This document shows positions 9,601-16,862 of a stretch of DNA of 57,739 bases, piece after piece. Positions within the stretch are counted from its first letter, which is position 1. Every line of letters starts with the position of its first letter. The notes below the pieces were generated by a model that searched no databases, was not told where the DNA came from, and worked only from the letters and a program-made list of their open reading frames with translations. The translations under genes were made by a program, and so were the position numbers. The stretch comes from Planctomycetota bacterium. Its GTDB lineage: Bacteria > Planctomycetota > PUPC01 > JACPCR01. Location: assembly GCA_027625095.1 (NCBI GenBank), contig JAQBXN010000040.1:1-57739 (forward strand). Direction: 5' to 3'.

Positions 9601-10170
9601 GAAGCCCGGCAGAAAGCACTCACACTTCACGAATTAGGCATGATTGCAATTAAACGCAATGCATTGAACGAAGCAGAACTCTGGTTCCGGCAGGCGCTTT
9701 CCAACTGGAAGAAAATTGAGGACCGTCACCGAATCGCCGAGACGCAACATCAATTGGGCACTGTCGCCGAGGCCCAGGAGAATTTGAAAGAAGCAGAAGA
9801 GTGGTATTCCCAGGCGAAGGAAAATTGGGAAAAACTCGAGGAAAGGACCGGGCTCACTCTCACCCTTCATCACTTAGCCAAGATCTTACGTGTGCGCGGA
9901 AAATCGGAACAGGCAGAAGCTTATTTGCGACAAGCCCTCCCCACATGGATCAAGAACTCGAACGACGAGTATAAAGCGGACGTTCAGTACCAGTTAGGCA
10001 TGATTCATGAAAAGCGAAAGGAGTATCGTGAGGCTCGAGGAATGTTTAATGCCGCAGAGGAGACCTTCGAGCGGATACAGGATCCCAGGGCAGATGAAGT
10101 GAGAGACTCATTAAAACGCCTGGGCAAACTGGGTAGGACCAAATACATGGAGCGGGAAGCAACCAATTAA
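6670..10170 (+). CDS. CHAT-STAND-TPR protein with apparently inactive CHAT domain
   Basis: A 1166-residue cytoplasmic protein in three parts. Residues about 15-360 match a CHAT (caspase-like) domain: ELPWEL at about 124-129 is the typical CHAT box. The position usually reading HFxGHG is here HFECADQ (about 225), and the strand that normally ends in AC-x-S/T-G reads IISAARPG (about 265), so both catalytic residues look replaced. Residues about 395-750 form a STAND/NB-ARC-type NTPase with P-loop GTGTGKTT (about 425) and Walker B LMIWDDFQ. Residues about 880-1150 hold at least six TPRs with regular A/LxxLG-x-A phrases (for example YQLGRVCILKNELEEA). GTG 6709 is an alternative start. Such proteins act as ligand-triggered signalling or conflict switches; the TPRs would sense, the STAND core would oligomerise, and the CHAT part may only scaffold. 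No partner toxin or gasdermin gene is adjacent. Confidence 0.85.
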   Translation: MLCDTSHVRSCIPVNELRINISGEFARVRLSREGRPDKEQLVPFNFRQSAEEKELIRWYWEEFAFCAMEQERQKATEAAALLELTGKRITTALIKDPAILDLFVEVSRNPAVSRILVEADGPASELPWELMAHENQQDWLPDQIEFVRCTGHEEPTVADDPGLIASLNILHICPPSSPPFQPVIRHLLEAFRPHRKFLKIRTLRPATFDKLRVSLGSDEEYFHLIHFECADQHDILPRGSSSKQVETSELVELLLAHQISNAIISAARPGMCEPVCAWSDAMCSAGMYSVVAQPFAIDPHMSSMQWTVFYKALFNGESMSRAVLSARQFGQRCRTRRTAYGEVEILDWPSLRYFESRPVALSQPRVEGQLKLEAEPPGHMQASARIEGGLPAIPEQGFVARDSEVMQILDHLRARPAMLIHAVTGTGKTTLAGGILRFWAENQGPGLCLYFSFASYQPLGHICDRIGQVFTKLLDAQGVNWNLLKVSEQRTAARQLLRQSPCLMIWDDFQHVHAEDSNWTTDEHDELLEFISGLKGGLARLLILSSHSEQWMGDDLPRHALEGLDPRSSETMLRANLAGASIPLSPGHHQAELQNLLEYLLRNPLALRSILALIVAGLDSQRIFEILREFEATFASKNSISGREAYVLAALQLGLARIDPDLGQRLIILARFQRFADAEVLAFLCEDEATPNFVKARSEEQWTKDLVALTHLGLAASAGPGMYALSSSITWYVRGAMNELFESNRTAIESAFTETYGQLGIFYDLRYHEAPEVVMSLLTKEESNFLHALYLSLRLKNWQAVQGLLKSLCNLMRGGNRFAEWYRLIDQLSHIVSTGLGTPIKGTESLWVTVRQFQARNSQEKGNLAQAESIYLLLKNHVELIAGGWQDEEELSSKQQEALPELAATVQKLGEFAIERNDYPEADLRYLQALVMCERLGDIAGKAAAMYQLGRVCILKNELEEATRWYQQVLPIWDVLDEARQKALTLHELGMIAIKRNALNEAELWFRQALSNWKKIEDRHRIAETQHQLGTVAEAQENLKEAEEWYSQAKENWEKLEERTGLTLTLHHLAKILRVRGKSEQAEAYLRQALPTWIKNSNDEYKADVQYQLGMIHEKRKEYREARGMFNAAEETFERIQDPRADEVRDSLKRLGKLGRTKYMEREATN

Positions 10171-10266
10171 GAAAGATCCAAGATCAAAAGTAAGCAGGAT
10201 TCAGCCCCGAACAGTTACCCGCCCTCCTTTTCTTTCTTTTCCCTCCCCTCCTTCTAAGGATAGAAG

Positions 10267-11685
10267 ATGAAGCCAGAGAAAAAGAGAAAAACTGCCAGAG
10301 GGAAAGCCGTCCTCCTGCTGATAGCGGTCTTCCTTTCCGCTTTCTTTACCCGCGGCGCCATTCTGGCAATCCACTTTGGCGATCGGCAGTTCATGATGGA
10401 TGGCGATGGTGAAGACTACTACGACATTGCAACCAATCTTTATAGCGGTTTCGGTTTTTCCCAGACCGTCTTTCCGGAAGACGGCAGCCGCGCCTTTACT
10501 GAACTAACCGCCCGTCGGCCTCCGTTGTATCCTCTGTTTGCATGCGCCACCTTTTATCTGGGCGAGTATGTCGGATGGGGAGGCGTCGTGTTTCCGACCA
10601 TCATCCTTCAGATCTTCATGGATAGCCTCACCGCCGTGCTGGCCTTCCTTATCGCAAACGAACTGGCAGGATGGAGGGCGGGGTTGATTGCCGGACTGCT
10701 TTATGGGCTGAATCTGCAGTTGGCGAAGTTCCCCGCACAATTCATGTCGGAAACGCTGTTCACACTGTTACAGACCGGTGGCATCTTGATGCTGCTATCA
10801 GGCATGGCTGGAAGCCTCACGAGCGCCGCCCGGTCCGCCGATGGTGGGACACCAAAAAGCAGAGTTTGGAACCTCTTCCTCTTTGCCGGGGCAGGATTGC
10901 TTCTCGGCCTGGCCACACTCACCCGGCCGATCATTCTGCTCTTTCCGTGCGTAGCGTCCGCCTGGTTGGTATTGAGGAGCGGGAAAGAATGGAAGCGAAC
11001 TCTGCCGTCGGTGGGGGTCATGCTGGGAGCGTTCGCCTTGTGCCTGCTGCCTTGGATGATTCGGAACAAATCGGTGCTCGAAAAATTCGTGGTGGTTTCC
11101 ACGGTCGGTGGCCAGACCTTCTTCCATTCCAATCACAGCACATCGAATGGTGCCTGGGTGCCACTCGAACTACCCCAGGAGGCAAGAGTCCTCACAGAAC
11201 CGGAACGGGATGCCTACTATTACCGAAAAGGGTTCGAGTTTATTCTCGGTCACCCGCTCACCAGCCTGAAGAACTCCATCAAGAAAGTTCTTCGGCTTTA
11301 CTATGCCTTTTACCCGGAATACGACTGGTATTACGGCATCAGCATCTGCCTGATCCTGCCCGGGCTCTTTGTATGGATTCGGAGCTGCAGGGCTCAGGGG
11401 GCAGGCTGCCCTTGGAAGGGGGCTGTCACATCGCCCCTCTTTCTTCCACTCTTACTCGTGATCTACACCACCATCCTATGTGCCATATTCTGGGGGCAGC
11501 CGCGGTTCCGGGCGCCGCTTATGCCATGTCTGCTCTGTTTCGCCGGATACTACCTGGCTCAGACTCCGGCCTTGAAAAACAAGAAGAGGCATCTGGTTTA
11601 TACAGGGACAGCAGTGGTGGTGAATCTCCTGATTACTCTTCTGGCCGAACCGATAAGATCGGGGATCGAAAAAATCACAGGTTGA
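10267..11685 (+). CDS. GT-C fold glycosyltransferase (ArnT/PMT/GT39-like membrane protein)
   Basis: A 472-residue polytopic protein with about 10-12 transmembrane helices. Residues about 40-58, after the first helix, contain an acidic DGDGEDYYDIA loop, the site of the catalytic Asp in GT-C polyprenyl-phosphate-sugar transferases. A LTARRPPLYPLF segment, typical of this superfamily, follows. The N-terminus is Lys/Arg-rich (KPEKKRKTARGK). It would transfer a sugar from a lipid carrier to a periplasmic acceptor; the substrate cannot be read from the sequence. It ends 29 bases before the sulfatase gene, so the two may share a transcript. A CT-rich stretch and TAAGGATAG precede the start. Confidence 0.75.
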   Translation: MKPEKKRKTARGKAVLLLIAVFLSAFFTRGAILAIHFGDRQFMMDGDGEDYYDIATNLYSGFGFSQTVFPEDGSRAFTELTARRPPLYPLFACATFYLGEYVGWGGVVFPTIILQIFMDSLTAVLAFLIANELAGWRAGLIAGLLYGLNLQLAKFPAQFMSETLFTLLQTGGILMLLSGMAGSLTSAARSADGGTPKSRVWNLFLFAGAGLLLGLATLTRPIILLFPCVASAWLVLRSGKEWKRTLPSVGVMLGAFALCLLPWMIRNKSVLEKFVVVSTVGGQTFFHSNHSTSNGAWVPLELPQEARVLTEPERDAYYYRKGFEFILGHPLTSLKNSIKKVLRLYYAFYPEYDWYYGISICLILPGLFVWIRSCRAQGAGCPWKGAVTSPLFLPLLLVIYTTILCAIFWGQPRFRAPLMPCLLCFAGYYLAQTPALKNKKRHLVYTGTAVVVNLLITLLAEPIRSGIEKITG

Positions 11686-11714
11686 ATCCCAATATATTGA
11701 AAGCGAGGAGTTCC

Positions 11715-13175
11715 ATGCGCGTATTTCTATTGACCCTGGTAGTTCTGCTTCCCGCCGTTCAGGCCGAAACGAAGAAAACCAATTTCCTGTTTATTGCCGT
11801 CGATGACCTGCGGCCCGAGCTCAATTGCTATGGCCGCACGCAGATGATCACCCCCAACATGGACGCACTGGCGGCAAACGGGACTTTGTTCATGCGCAAC
11901 TACTGCCAGCAGGCCGTCTGTTCGCCAAGCCGGACGAGCCTGATGACCGGACTACGGCCGGATTCTACGAAAGTGTACGACCTGAGTACTCACTTTCGGG
12001 ACAAGGTGCCCGATACCATCACGCTTCCGCAGCACCTGATTGCGAACGGTTACCATGCAGAAGCGTACGGGAAGATCTACCACGGTGGATATGATGACAA
12101 ACGGTCGTGGAGTGTCCCCGCTATGGCGACGCACCAACTCGGCGGCAAGGGATACTTGAACAAACAAACAGAAGAAAGATTGGCCGCTCTAAAGAAAGAA
12201 GCCAGGGAGAAAGGGCTGAAGGGAAAGGCAATCTCCAATTACGCCAGGGGCCCGGCAACAGAAGCCGCGGATGTTTCCGATGAAAAGTATTCCGATGGCG
12301 GAACGACCGCTGCCGGTATTAAAGCACTGCAGAAACTGTCCAAAGGGGACAAGCCATTCTTTCTGGCTGTCGGTCTGCTCAAGCCACACCTCCCTTTCAC
12401 TTGTCCCAAGAAATATTGGGACATGTATGACGCTTCAAAAATCAAGCTCGCGGATAATCCGTTCGCACCGAAAAATGTAACGCCCTACTCCATGCATACA
12501 TTTGGTGAATTGCGGAGTTACTCCGATATGCCACAGAAGGGTAACGTGCCTGCTGAGGACGCCAAGCGTCTTATCCACGGCTACTACGCGTGCGTCAGCT
12601 ACGTCGACGCCCTCATTGGAGAACTTGTCACAGAGGTCGAACGGCTCCGCCTGATGGAGAACACCGTCATCATCGTCTGGGGTGACCACGGCTGGCATCT
12701 GGGTGATCATAACCTGTGGTGCAAACACTCGAATTTCGAAAATGCGACCCGTTCGCCGATGATCGTTCGAGCACCCGGTCACAAGCCCGGTGGCAAGACT
12801 TTAGCGCTGACTGAATTCGTTGATATCTATCCAACATTTTGCGAGCTCGCGGGTGTGCCGCTGCCGGGTCACCTGGAAGGGACGAGTTTCGTTCCCCTTC
12901 TAAGCGAACCCAATCGGCCTTGGAAGAAGGCCGCTTTCAGCCAATATCCGCGCGGCGGCAATAACGGTGTGATGGGGTACTCCATGCGTACGAATCGCTA
13001 CCACTACATCGAATGGCAATCTCGCAAGGACGGCTCAATCCAGGCATCGGAACTCTATGACCACGACAATGACGCAGACGAGAACGAGAACATCGCCGGC
13101 AAACCAGAGCAAAAGGAGCTCGTGGCCAGGCTGAGCATTATGGTCAAAGGAGGTTGGAAGGCTGCGAAGCCGTAG
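11715..13175 (+). CDS. Secreted sulfatase, iduronate-2-sulfatase-like
   Basis: A 486-residue type I sulfatase. Residues 1-17 are a signal peptide ending AVQA. The metal-binding Asp pair is in FIAVDDLRPE (D30, D31). The formylglycine signature is C69-S-P-S-R73, a Cys-type site that needs a maturase (FGE or anSME). The second metal site is WGDHGWHLGDH. ELNCYGRTQMITPNMDALA and the GWHLGDHNLW phrase are typical of iduronate-2-sulfatases (SulfAtlas S1_7-like, from memory). The reading frame is open far upstream, but ATG 11715 has GAGGAG about 6 bases before it and begins the signal peptide. It would remove sulfate from polysaccharides outside the cytoplasm. Confidence 0.92.
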   Translation: MRVFLLTLVVLLPAVQAETKKTNFLFIAVDDLRPELNCYGRTQMITPNMDALAANGTLFMRNYCQQAVCSPSRTSLMTGLRPDSTKVYDLSTHFRDKVPDTITLPQHLIANGYHAEAYGKIYHGGYDDKRSWSVPAMATHQLGGKGYLNKQTEERLAALKKEAREKGLKGKAISNYARGPATEAADVSDEKYSDGGTTAAGIKALQKLSKGDKPFFLAVGLLKPHLPFTCPKKYWDMYDASKIKLADNPFAPKNVTPYSMHTFGELRSYSDMPQKGNVPAEDAKRLIHGYYACVSYVDALIGELVTEVERLRLMENTVIIVWGDHGWHLGDHNLWCKHSNFENATRSPMIVRAPGHKPGGKTLALTEFVDIYPTFCELAGVPLPGHLEGTSFVPLLSEPNRPWKKAAFSQYPRGGNNGVMGYSMRTNRYHYIEWQSRKDGSIQASELYDHDNDADENENIAGKPEQKELVARLSIMVKGGWKAAKP

Positions 13176-13385
13176 CTACAACCTGCCACCAGCGGTACAA
13201 GAAGGAACAGCGGTAACACAGGCTTGAAGAGACGACCAGGTACGTCTGGCCGAGCCGGAAGGGATGGCAGCCCCGGCATAGCGTTCGTGTAAGTCACCCC
13301 TGACATCTGGAAAGCGGTTAAGGCTCGGACGCCAGAGAAAATTCTCTTTGTTGAAGAGTTGGAGTAGTCATCTGCTATTCAGCTG

Positions 13386-13820
13386 TCACTTAATGACCGC
13401 GCCGTGGTCCACTGCTTTGAAACCCTCCGGCCATTTCGTCTCGCCGTTGTACATGGCAAGCCTGAGATAAGTGTCATTGAGTTGAGCGTCAGTCAGGTCA
13501 GCGCCCCTGAGATCTGCTCCTTGCAGGTCTGCGCCGTTGAGGTTTGCCCCTTTCAGGTTCGCCCCGTTCAAATTGGCCTTGGGCAGCTTCGATTCGCTCA
13601 GATCTGCTTCACTTAAGTTCGCACCACTGAGGTCGGCATGCTGTAGTTTCGAACGCCGCATCAAGGCCTTCCAGAGATTGGCGTCCTTCAGGTCTGCATT
13701 CGGCAGGTTCGCATGATGCAGATTTACTTCCTGAAGGGTGTCTCCATCCACCTGATGCAAAACGGCTGGTTTAAATAATTTCCACCAAGGCCCTTTTTCT
13801 TTGCTGGTTATCCGAATCAT
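13386..13820 (-). CDS. Pentapeptide-repeat protein
   Basis: A 144-residue protein. Residues about 30-118 are continuous A(D/N)LxxAxL pentapeptide repeats (ADLSGANLSEADL, GANLNGADLQGADLRGADL), which fold as a right-handed quadrilateral beta helix. An N-terminal leader of about 28 residues and a C-terminal tail without repeats flank it. GGAG 8 bases before the ATG supports the start. Members vary in role: some mimic DNA and bind gyrase, many are of unknown function. No transmembrane segment or signal peptide is visible. It is convergent with the sulfatase gene and 164 bases downstream of the dehydrogenase gene on the same strand. Confidence 0.9.
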   Translation of the reverse strand: MIRITSKEKGPWWKLFKPAVLHQVDGDTLQEVNLHHANLPNADLKDANLWKALMRRSKLQHADLSGANLSEADLSESKLPKANLNGANLKGANLNGADLQGADLRGADLTDAQLNDTYLRLAMYNGETKWPEGFKAVDHGAVIK

Positions 13821-13984
13821 CCAATGCTCCCTTATGAACGATTACGTAAACGGCGAGAAGTCGACCTGGATGCCAAGTCCTTTGGCGTTGTGAATTCCCT
13901 TTCTTCGTCGGTTTCCAAATACCACGGACCCGCGACCGTGGTGAGGTGCAATAATAAATCAGATTTTGGGCAAGGATCACCCTC

Positions 13985-15466
13985 TCAATCCATCCACGAA
14001 CGATTCGTGTCCGGAAACCAGCGGACGGTGACCTTTTTATCTTTTGTCCAAAATCGAACGCTGCTTTCGCCGGTAATGTCCCCAACTCCGAATTTGGAAT
14101 CGTTCCATCCGCCGAACGAGAAAGGCTCCCTTGGCACCGGGACACCGATGTTTACGCCCACCATGCCAGCGTTGGCCTTGCGGGAGAAGTGGCGTGCGGC
14201 TTCGCCCGATGAAGTAAAGATTGAGGCAGCGTTCCCGTACGGGTTGGCGTTCTCAATTGCGATGGCTTCATCGAGACTCCTAACACGGCGAATGGCCAGC
14301 ACCGGACCGAAGACCTCATCGTGGGCAATGGGCATCTCAGCGGTGACATTGTCGATAAGAGTGGGCCCCACCCAGTAACCACCTTCGCAACCTTCGACCG
14401 TTGCATTGCGGCCATCGACGATGATGTCGGCGCCCATTTCTTCAGCCTGGTCAACGTATCGATGGATACGTTCCACTGATTCCTTGTTAATGATGGCGCC
14501 CATCTGTTTGCCGAGTTCGATGGATTTTGCGTACTCCTTCATCTTTTCAACAAGAGGACTGATTTCGCCAACCCCGATCATCGCGCTGACTGCCATACAG
14601 CGCTGGCCGGCACATCCAGTCGCAGAATCAACAACACCAGGCGGGCTGATATCCGGGTTCGCGTCCGGCATCAGCACCGTGTGATTCTTGGCCCCGCCCA
14701 AAGCGAGTACACGTTTGCCACTCTGGCTGCCTCGAACATAAACCTGACGGGCAACTCTCGAGGATCCCACGAAACTGATGGCCTCGATATCGGGGTGATC
14801 GCAGATGGCCTCAACCGCCTCCTGACCACCGTTGACCACGTTAAAGACACCTTCCGGCAGCCCAGCCTCTTTGAGCAGTTCAGCCAAGCGCAACGCCGAT
14901 AGAGGTACCTGCTCAGAAGGTTTGACCAGCATCGTGTTGCCCGCAGTGATCGCGATGGGCACTGTCCAGAGCGGCACCATGAACGGGAAATTGAATGGTG
15001 CGATCGAGACGACGACACCGAGCGGCTCACGGGAGAGCCCGCAATCAACGCCGTTGCTGACTTCCTGGGTGCCACCCGAGATCAGGTTCGGCATGGAGCA
15101 GCTATATTCGATGACCTCGATGCCCTTCTCGATTCCGGCCTTTGCCTCGCCCGGCGTCTTGCCACACTCAAGCGCGGCGAGTTCGCCGAGCTCGTCGAGG
15201 TTGTCTTCCAACAGCATCTTCAGCCGAAACATCACCTGGACCCGTTTCTTGATGTTCGTCTCCGCCCATGACGGAAACGCAGCCTGGGCAGCCTTGACTG
15301 CATCGTCAATGTCCGCGGCATTTGAAAGAGGAACGGATGCAATCTCTTTACCAGAGTAGGGCGAATAGACCGGCGTGTAAGTTTCAGTTTTTGGTGTGCG
15401 TCTTTCGCCGTTTACCCAGTTCTGTAGAGTTCCGAATTCACGATTGATATTGAATGGTGCAGCCAT
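13985..15466 (-). CDS. mmsA: CoA-acylating methylmalonate-semialdehyde dehydrogenase
   Basis: A 493-residue aldehyde dehydrogenase with the usual family length. The catalytic Cys is C290 in GCAGQRCMAVSA, a phrase characteristic of MmsA. APFNFPFMVPLW (about 156-167) holds the oxyanion Asn. The NAD-binding signature SFVGSSRVA (about 231-239) and VFGPVL (near 390) are present. It oxidises methylmalonate or malonate semialdehyde to propionyl-CoA or acetyl-CoA in valine and myo-inositol catabolism. The conserved Glu used as general base in ordinary ALDHs appears absent (LALGGAKNH instead of LELGGK), as expected for MmsA. Nearby Gfo/Idh oxidoreductases would fit inositol or sugar oxidation, but no iol genes are seen. 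Confidence 0.92.
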   Translation of the reverse strand: MAAPFNINREFGTLQNWVNGERRTPKTETYTPVYSPYSGKEIASVPLSNAADIDDAVKAAQAAFPSWAETNIKKRVQVMFRLKMLLEDNLDELGELAALECGKTPGEAKAGIEKGIEVIEYSCSMPNLISGGTQEVSNGVDCGLSREPLGVVVSIAPFNFPFMVPLWTVPIAITAGNTMLVKPSEQVPLSALRLAELLKEAGLPEGVFNVVNGGQEAVEAICDHPDIEAISFVGSSRVARQVYVRGSQSGKRVLALGGAKNHTVLMPDANPDISPPGVVDSATGCAGQRCMAVSAMIGVGEISPLVEKMKEYAKSIELGKQMGAIINKESVERIHRYVDQAEEMGADIIVDGRNATVEGCEGGYWVGPTLIDNVTAEMPIAHDEVFGPVLAIRRVRSLDEAIAIENANPYGNAASIFTSSGEAARHFSRKANAGMVGVNIGVPVPREPFSFGGWNDSKFGVGDITGESSVRFWTKDKKVTVRWFPDTNRSWMD

Positions 15467-15795
15467 GTGGATGATTGGAATGCAGAAAGATCGGAGGGAG
15501 GTAATTTAATGGTGGTTGAAGGTATGAGCCACTGTTGTGGGTTTCGGCTGGATGAGTCTTTCTTAGCACATGGAACCGTGAATACTTTCCAAATCGAATG
15601 TGGTCGCCGTCCTCCCTTTGCGGCTTGCGACCGTTTTGCCTCCACAATCCTTCGATGGAACCCTGATCTTCTACCCACATCCGATTTCAACGCCTCCGGG
15701 GCAATCCAAATTGTGAGATAGCACAGGACCGAACCTTGGATGATCGGGCCACGTCTCACTGGGGATTTTGCCGCGACGAAAGTTATGCGTGAAAA
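15467..15795. other. Intergenic region, no feature recognised
   Basis: About 330 bases between two minus-strand genes. The short open frames here (84 codons forward, 115 reverse) have no family resemblance and no good ribosome-binding context. No hairpin with a T run is obvious. Confidence 0.5.
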
Positions 15796-16755
15796 CTACT
15801 CAGTCCCTGAAATCTCATCGATCAACTGCATTGTTTTTACTGCATCATCGAGGTCGCATGCGGGAAACGGCAAGGGCGCTCCCCTCTGAACGCACCTGAT
15901 GAAGGTGCTGTCCTGGCGGAAAAACCCAGCCTTGTATTTGCGGTCGATATCATCATATTCAAGAACGCTTTTCTCTTTTCCGCGTTCCTGCACGGTCACC
16001 GTTCCATATCCGGACGAAGATGTCAGCGTCACTCCGGCGGAACGGATTTCGAACCGGTGTCCGCCGGGCCCGATCCAGTCCATGCTGGCTCGTCCGAGAG
16101 CGCCATTCTCGAATTCGATCAACGCACCGCACGCGTCCGGCATCTCGCTTTCCACCTTTCGCTGGATGGCAGTGACGATGCTCACATCACCCCCGAAGAA
16201 TCGAATCATATCCAGCGCGTGGATGCCGTTCGCCGCGCTCCAACGATGCAGAACCTCCGGCGGAAATTTAGTTCCGTTCCGGACTCTATCTATATCTTCG
16301 TGCGCCTCGATTGTGACAGTCCGGATGGGGCCGGCCGCGAGTGCGGTCTCCCGAGCAGCCAAACAGGTCGAGTAAAACCTACGATTCACCCCGACCATTG
16401 CGAGGGTCGCATTCTCCCGTGCAAGGTTGGCAAGTTCCTGCGTCTGCCAAGTGTGCAGGCCGGGCGGTTTTTCCAGGAAAGTCGGGATGCCTGATTTCAG
16501 AAACCGGCTCGCCACCTCGTGCACCGCCAGCACTGAAACAAGCACAAAGGCGGCGTCCAGATTGCCGGATTTATAGAGCTCGTCTACCGAGCTTAAGCGG
16601 TGGGCAATGTCAAATCGATCGCCAGTCTGTTGGAGTATCTCCGGATCAGCGTCGACCAGGGTAACGCTCCCAATTTCGGGGAGGTCCTTCAAAACCGGAA
16701 GATGCTTTTGTGCGATATTGCCGGCACCAATTACGGCGATGTTGAGGTTCTTCAT
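15796..16755 (-). CDS. Gfo/Idh/MocA family oxidoreductase
   Basis: A 319-residue protein from ATG 16755, chosen because the Rossmann strand (NIAVIGAGNIAQKH) begins at residue 3. The frame continues upstream to 16848, but that extension is Arg-rich and non-homologous. The NAD(P) motif GAGNIA and FLEKPPG (the EKP motif) are clear, and a C-terminal alpha/beta domain follows. These enzymes oxidise or reduce sugars, inositols or their derivatives; the substrate cannot be deduced. It diverges from the membrane-protein gene at 16863, leaving about 107 bases for two promoters. Confidence 0.88.
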   Translation of the reverse strand: MKNLNIAVIGAGNIAQKHLPVLKDLPEIGSVTLVDADPEILQQTGDRFDIAHRLSSVDELYKSGNLDAAFVLVSVLAVHEVASRFLKSGIPTFLEKPPGLHTWQTQELANLARENATLAMVGVNRRFYSTCLAARETALAAGPIRTVTIEAHEDIDRVRNGTKFPPEVLHRWSAANGIHALDMIRFFGGDVSIVTAIQRKVESEMPDACGALIEFENGALGRASMDWIGPGGHRFEIRSAGVTLTSSSGYGTVTVQERGKEKSVLEYDDIDRKYKAGFFRQDSTFIRCVQRGAPLPFPACDLDDAVKTMQLIDEISGTE

Positions 16756-16862
16756 AGAGCGTTGCTCATCCTTGCTATATTCTTCGTCCCGTCTTGCCCT
16801 ACCACCAACTCGGGTGACTTTAGCTGTTCGGCTTCTCTTAACGGACACATATCAAGTGTTGT

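Noticed and set aside
10671..11714. Long open frame over the glycosyltransferase gene, in frame with the sulfatase, giving an 834-residue product
   Set aside because: The upstream part is Arg/Gly/His-rich shadow sequence. The sulfatase has its own RBS, ATG and signal peptide at 11715.
15467..15721. 84-residue forward frame between mmsA and the Gfo/Idh gene
   Set aside because: No family resemblance, and it opens immediately beside the start of mmsA on the other strand; likely chance.
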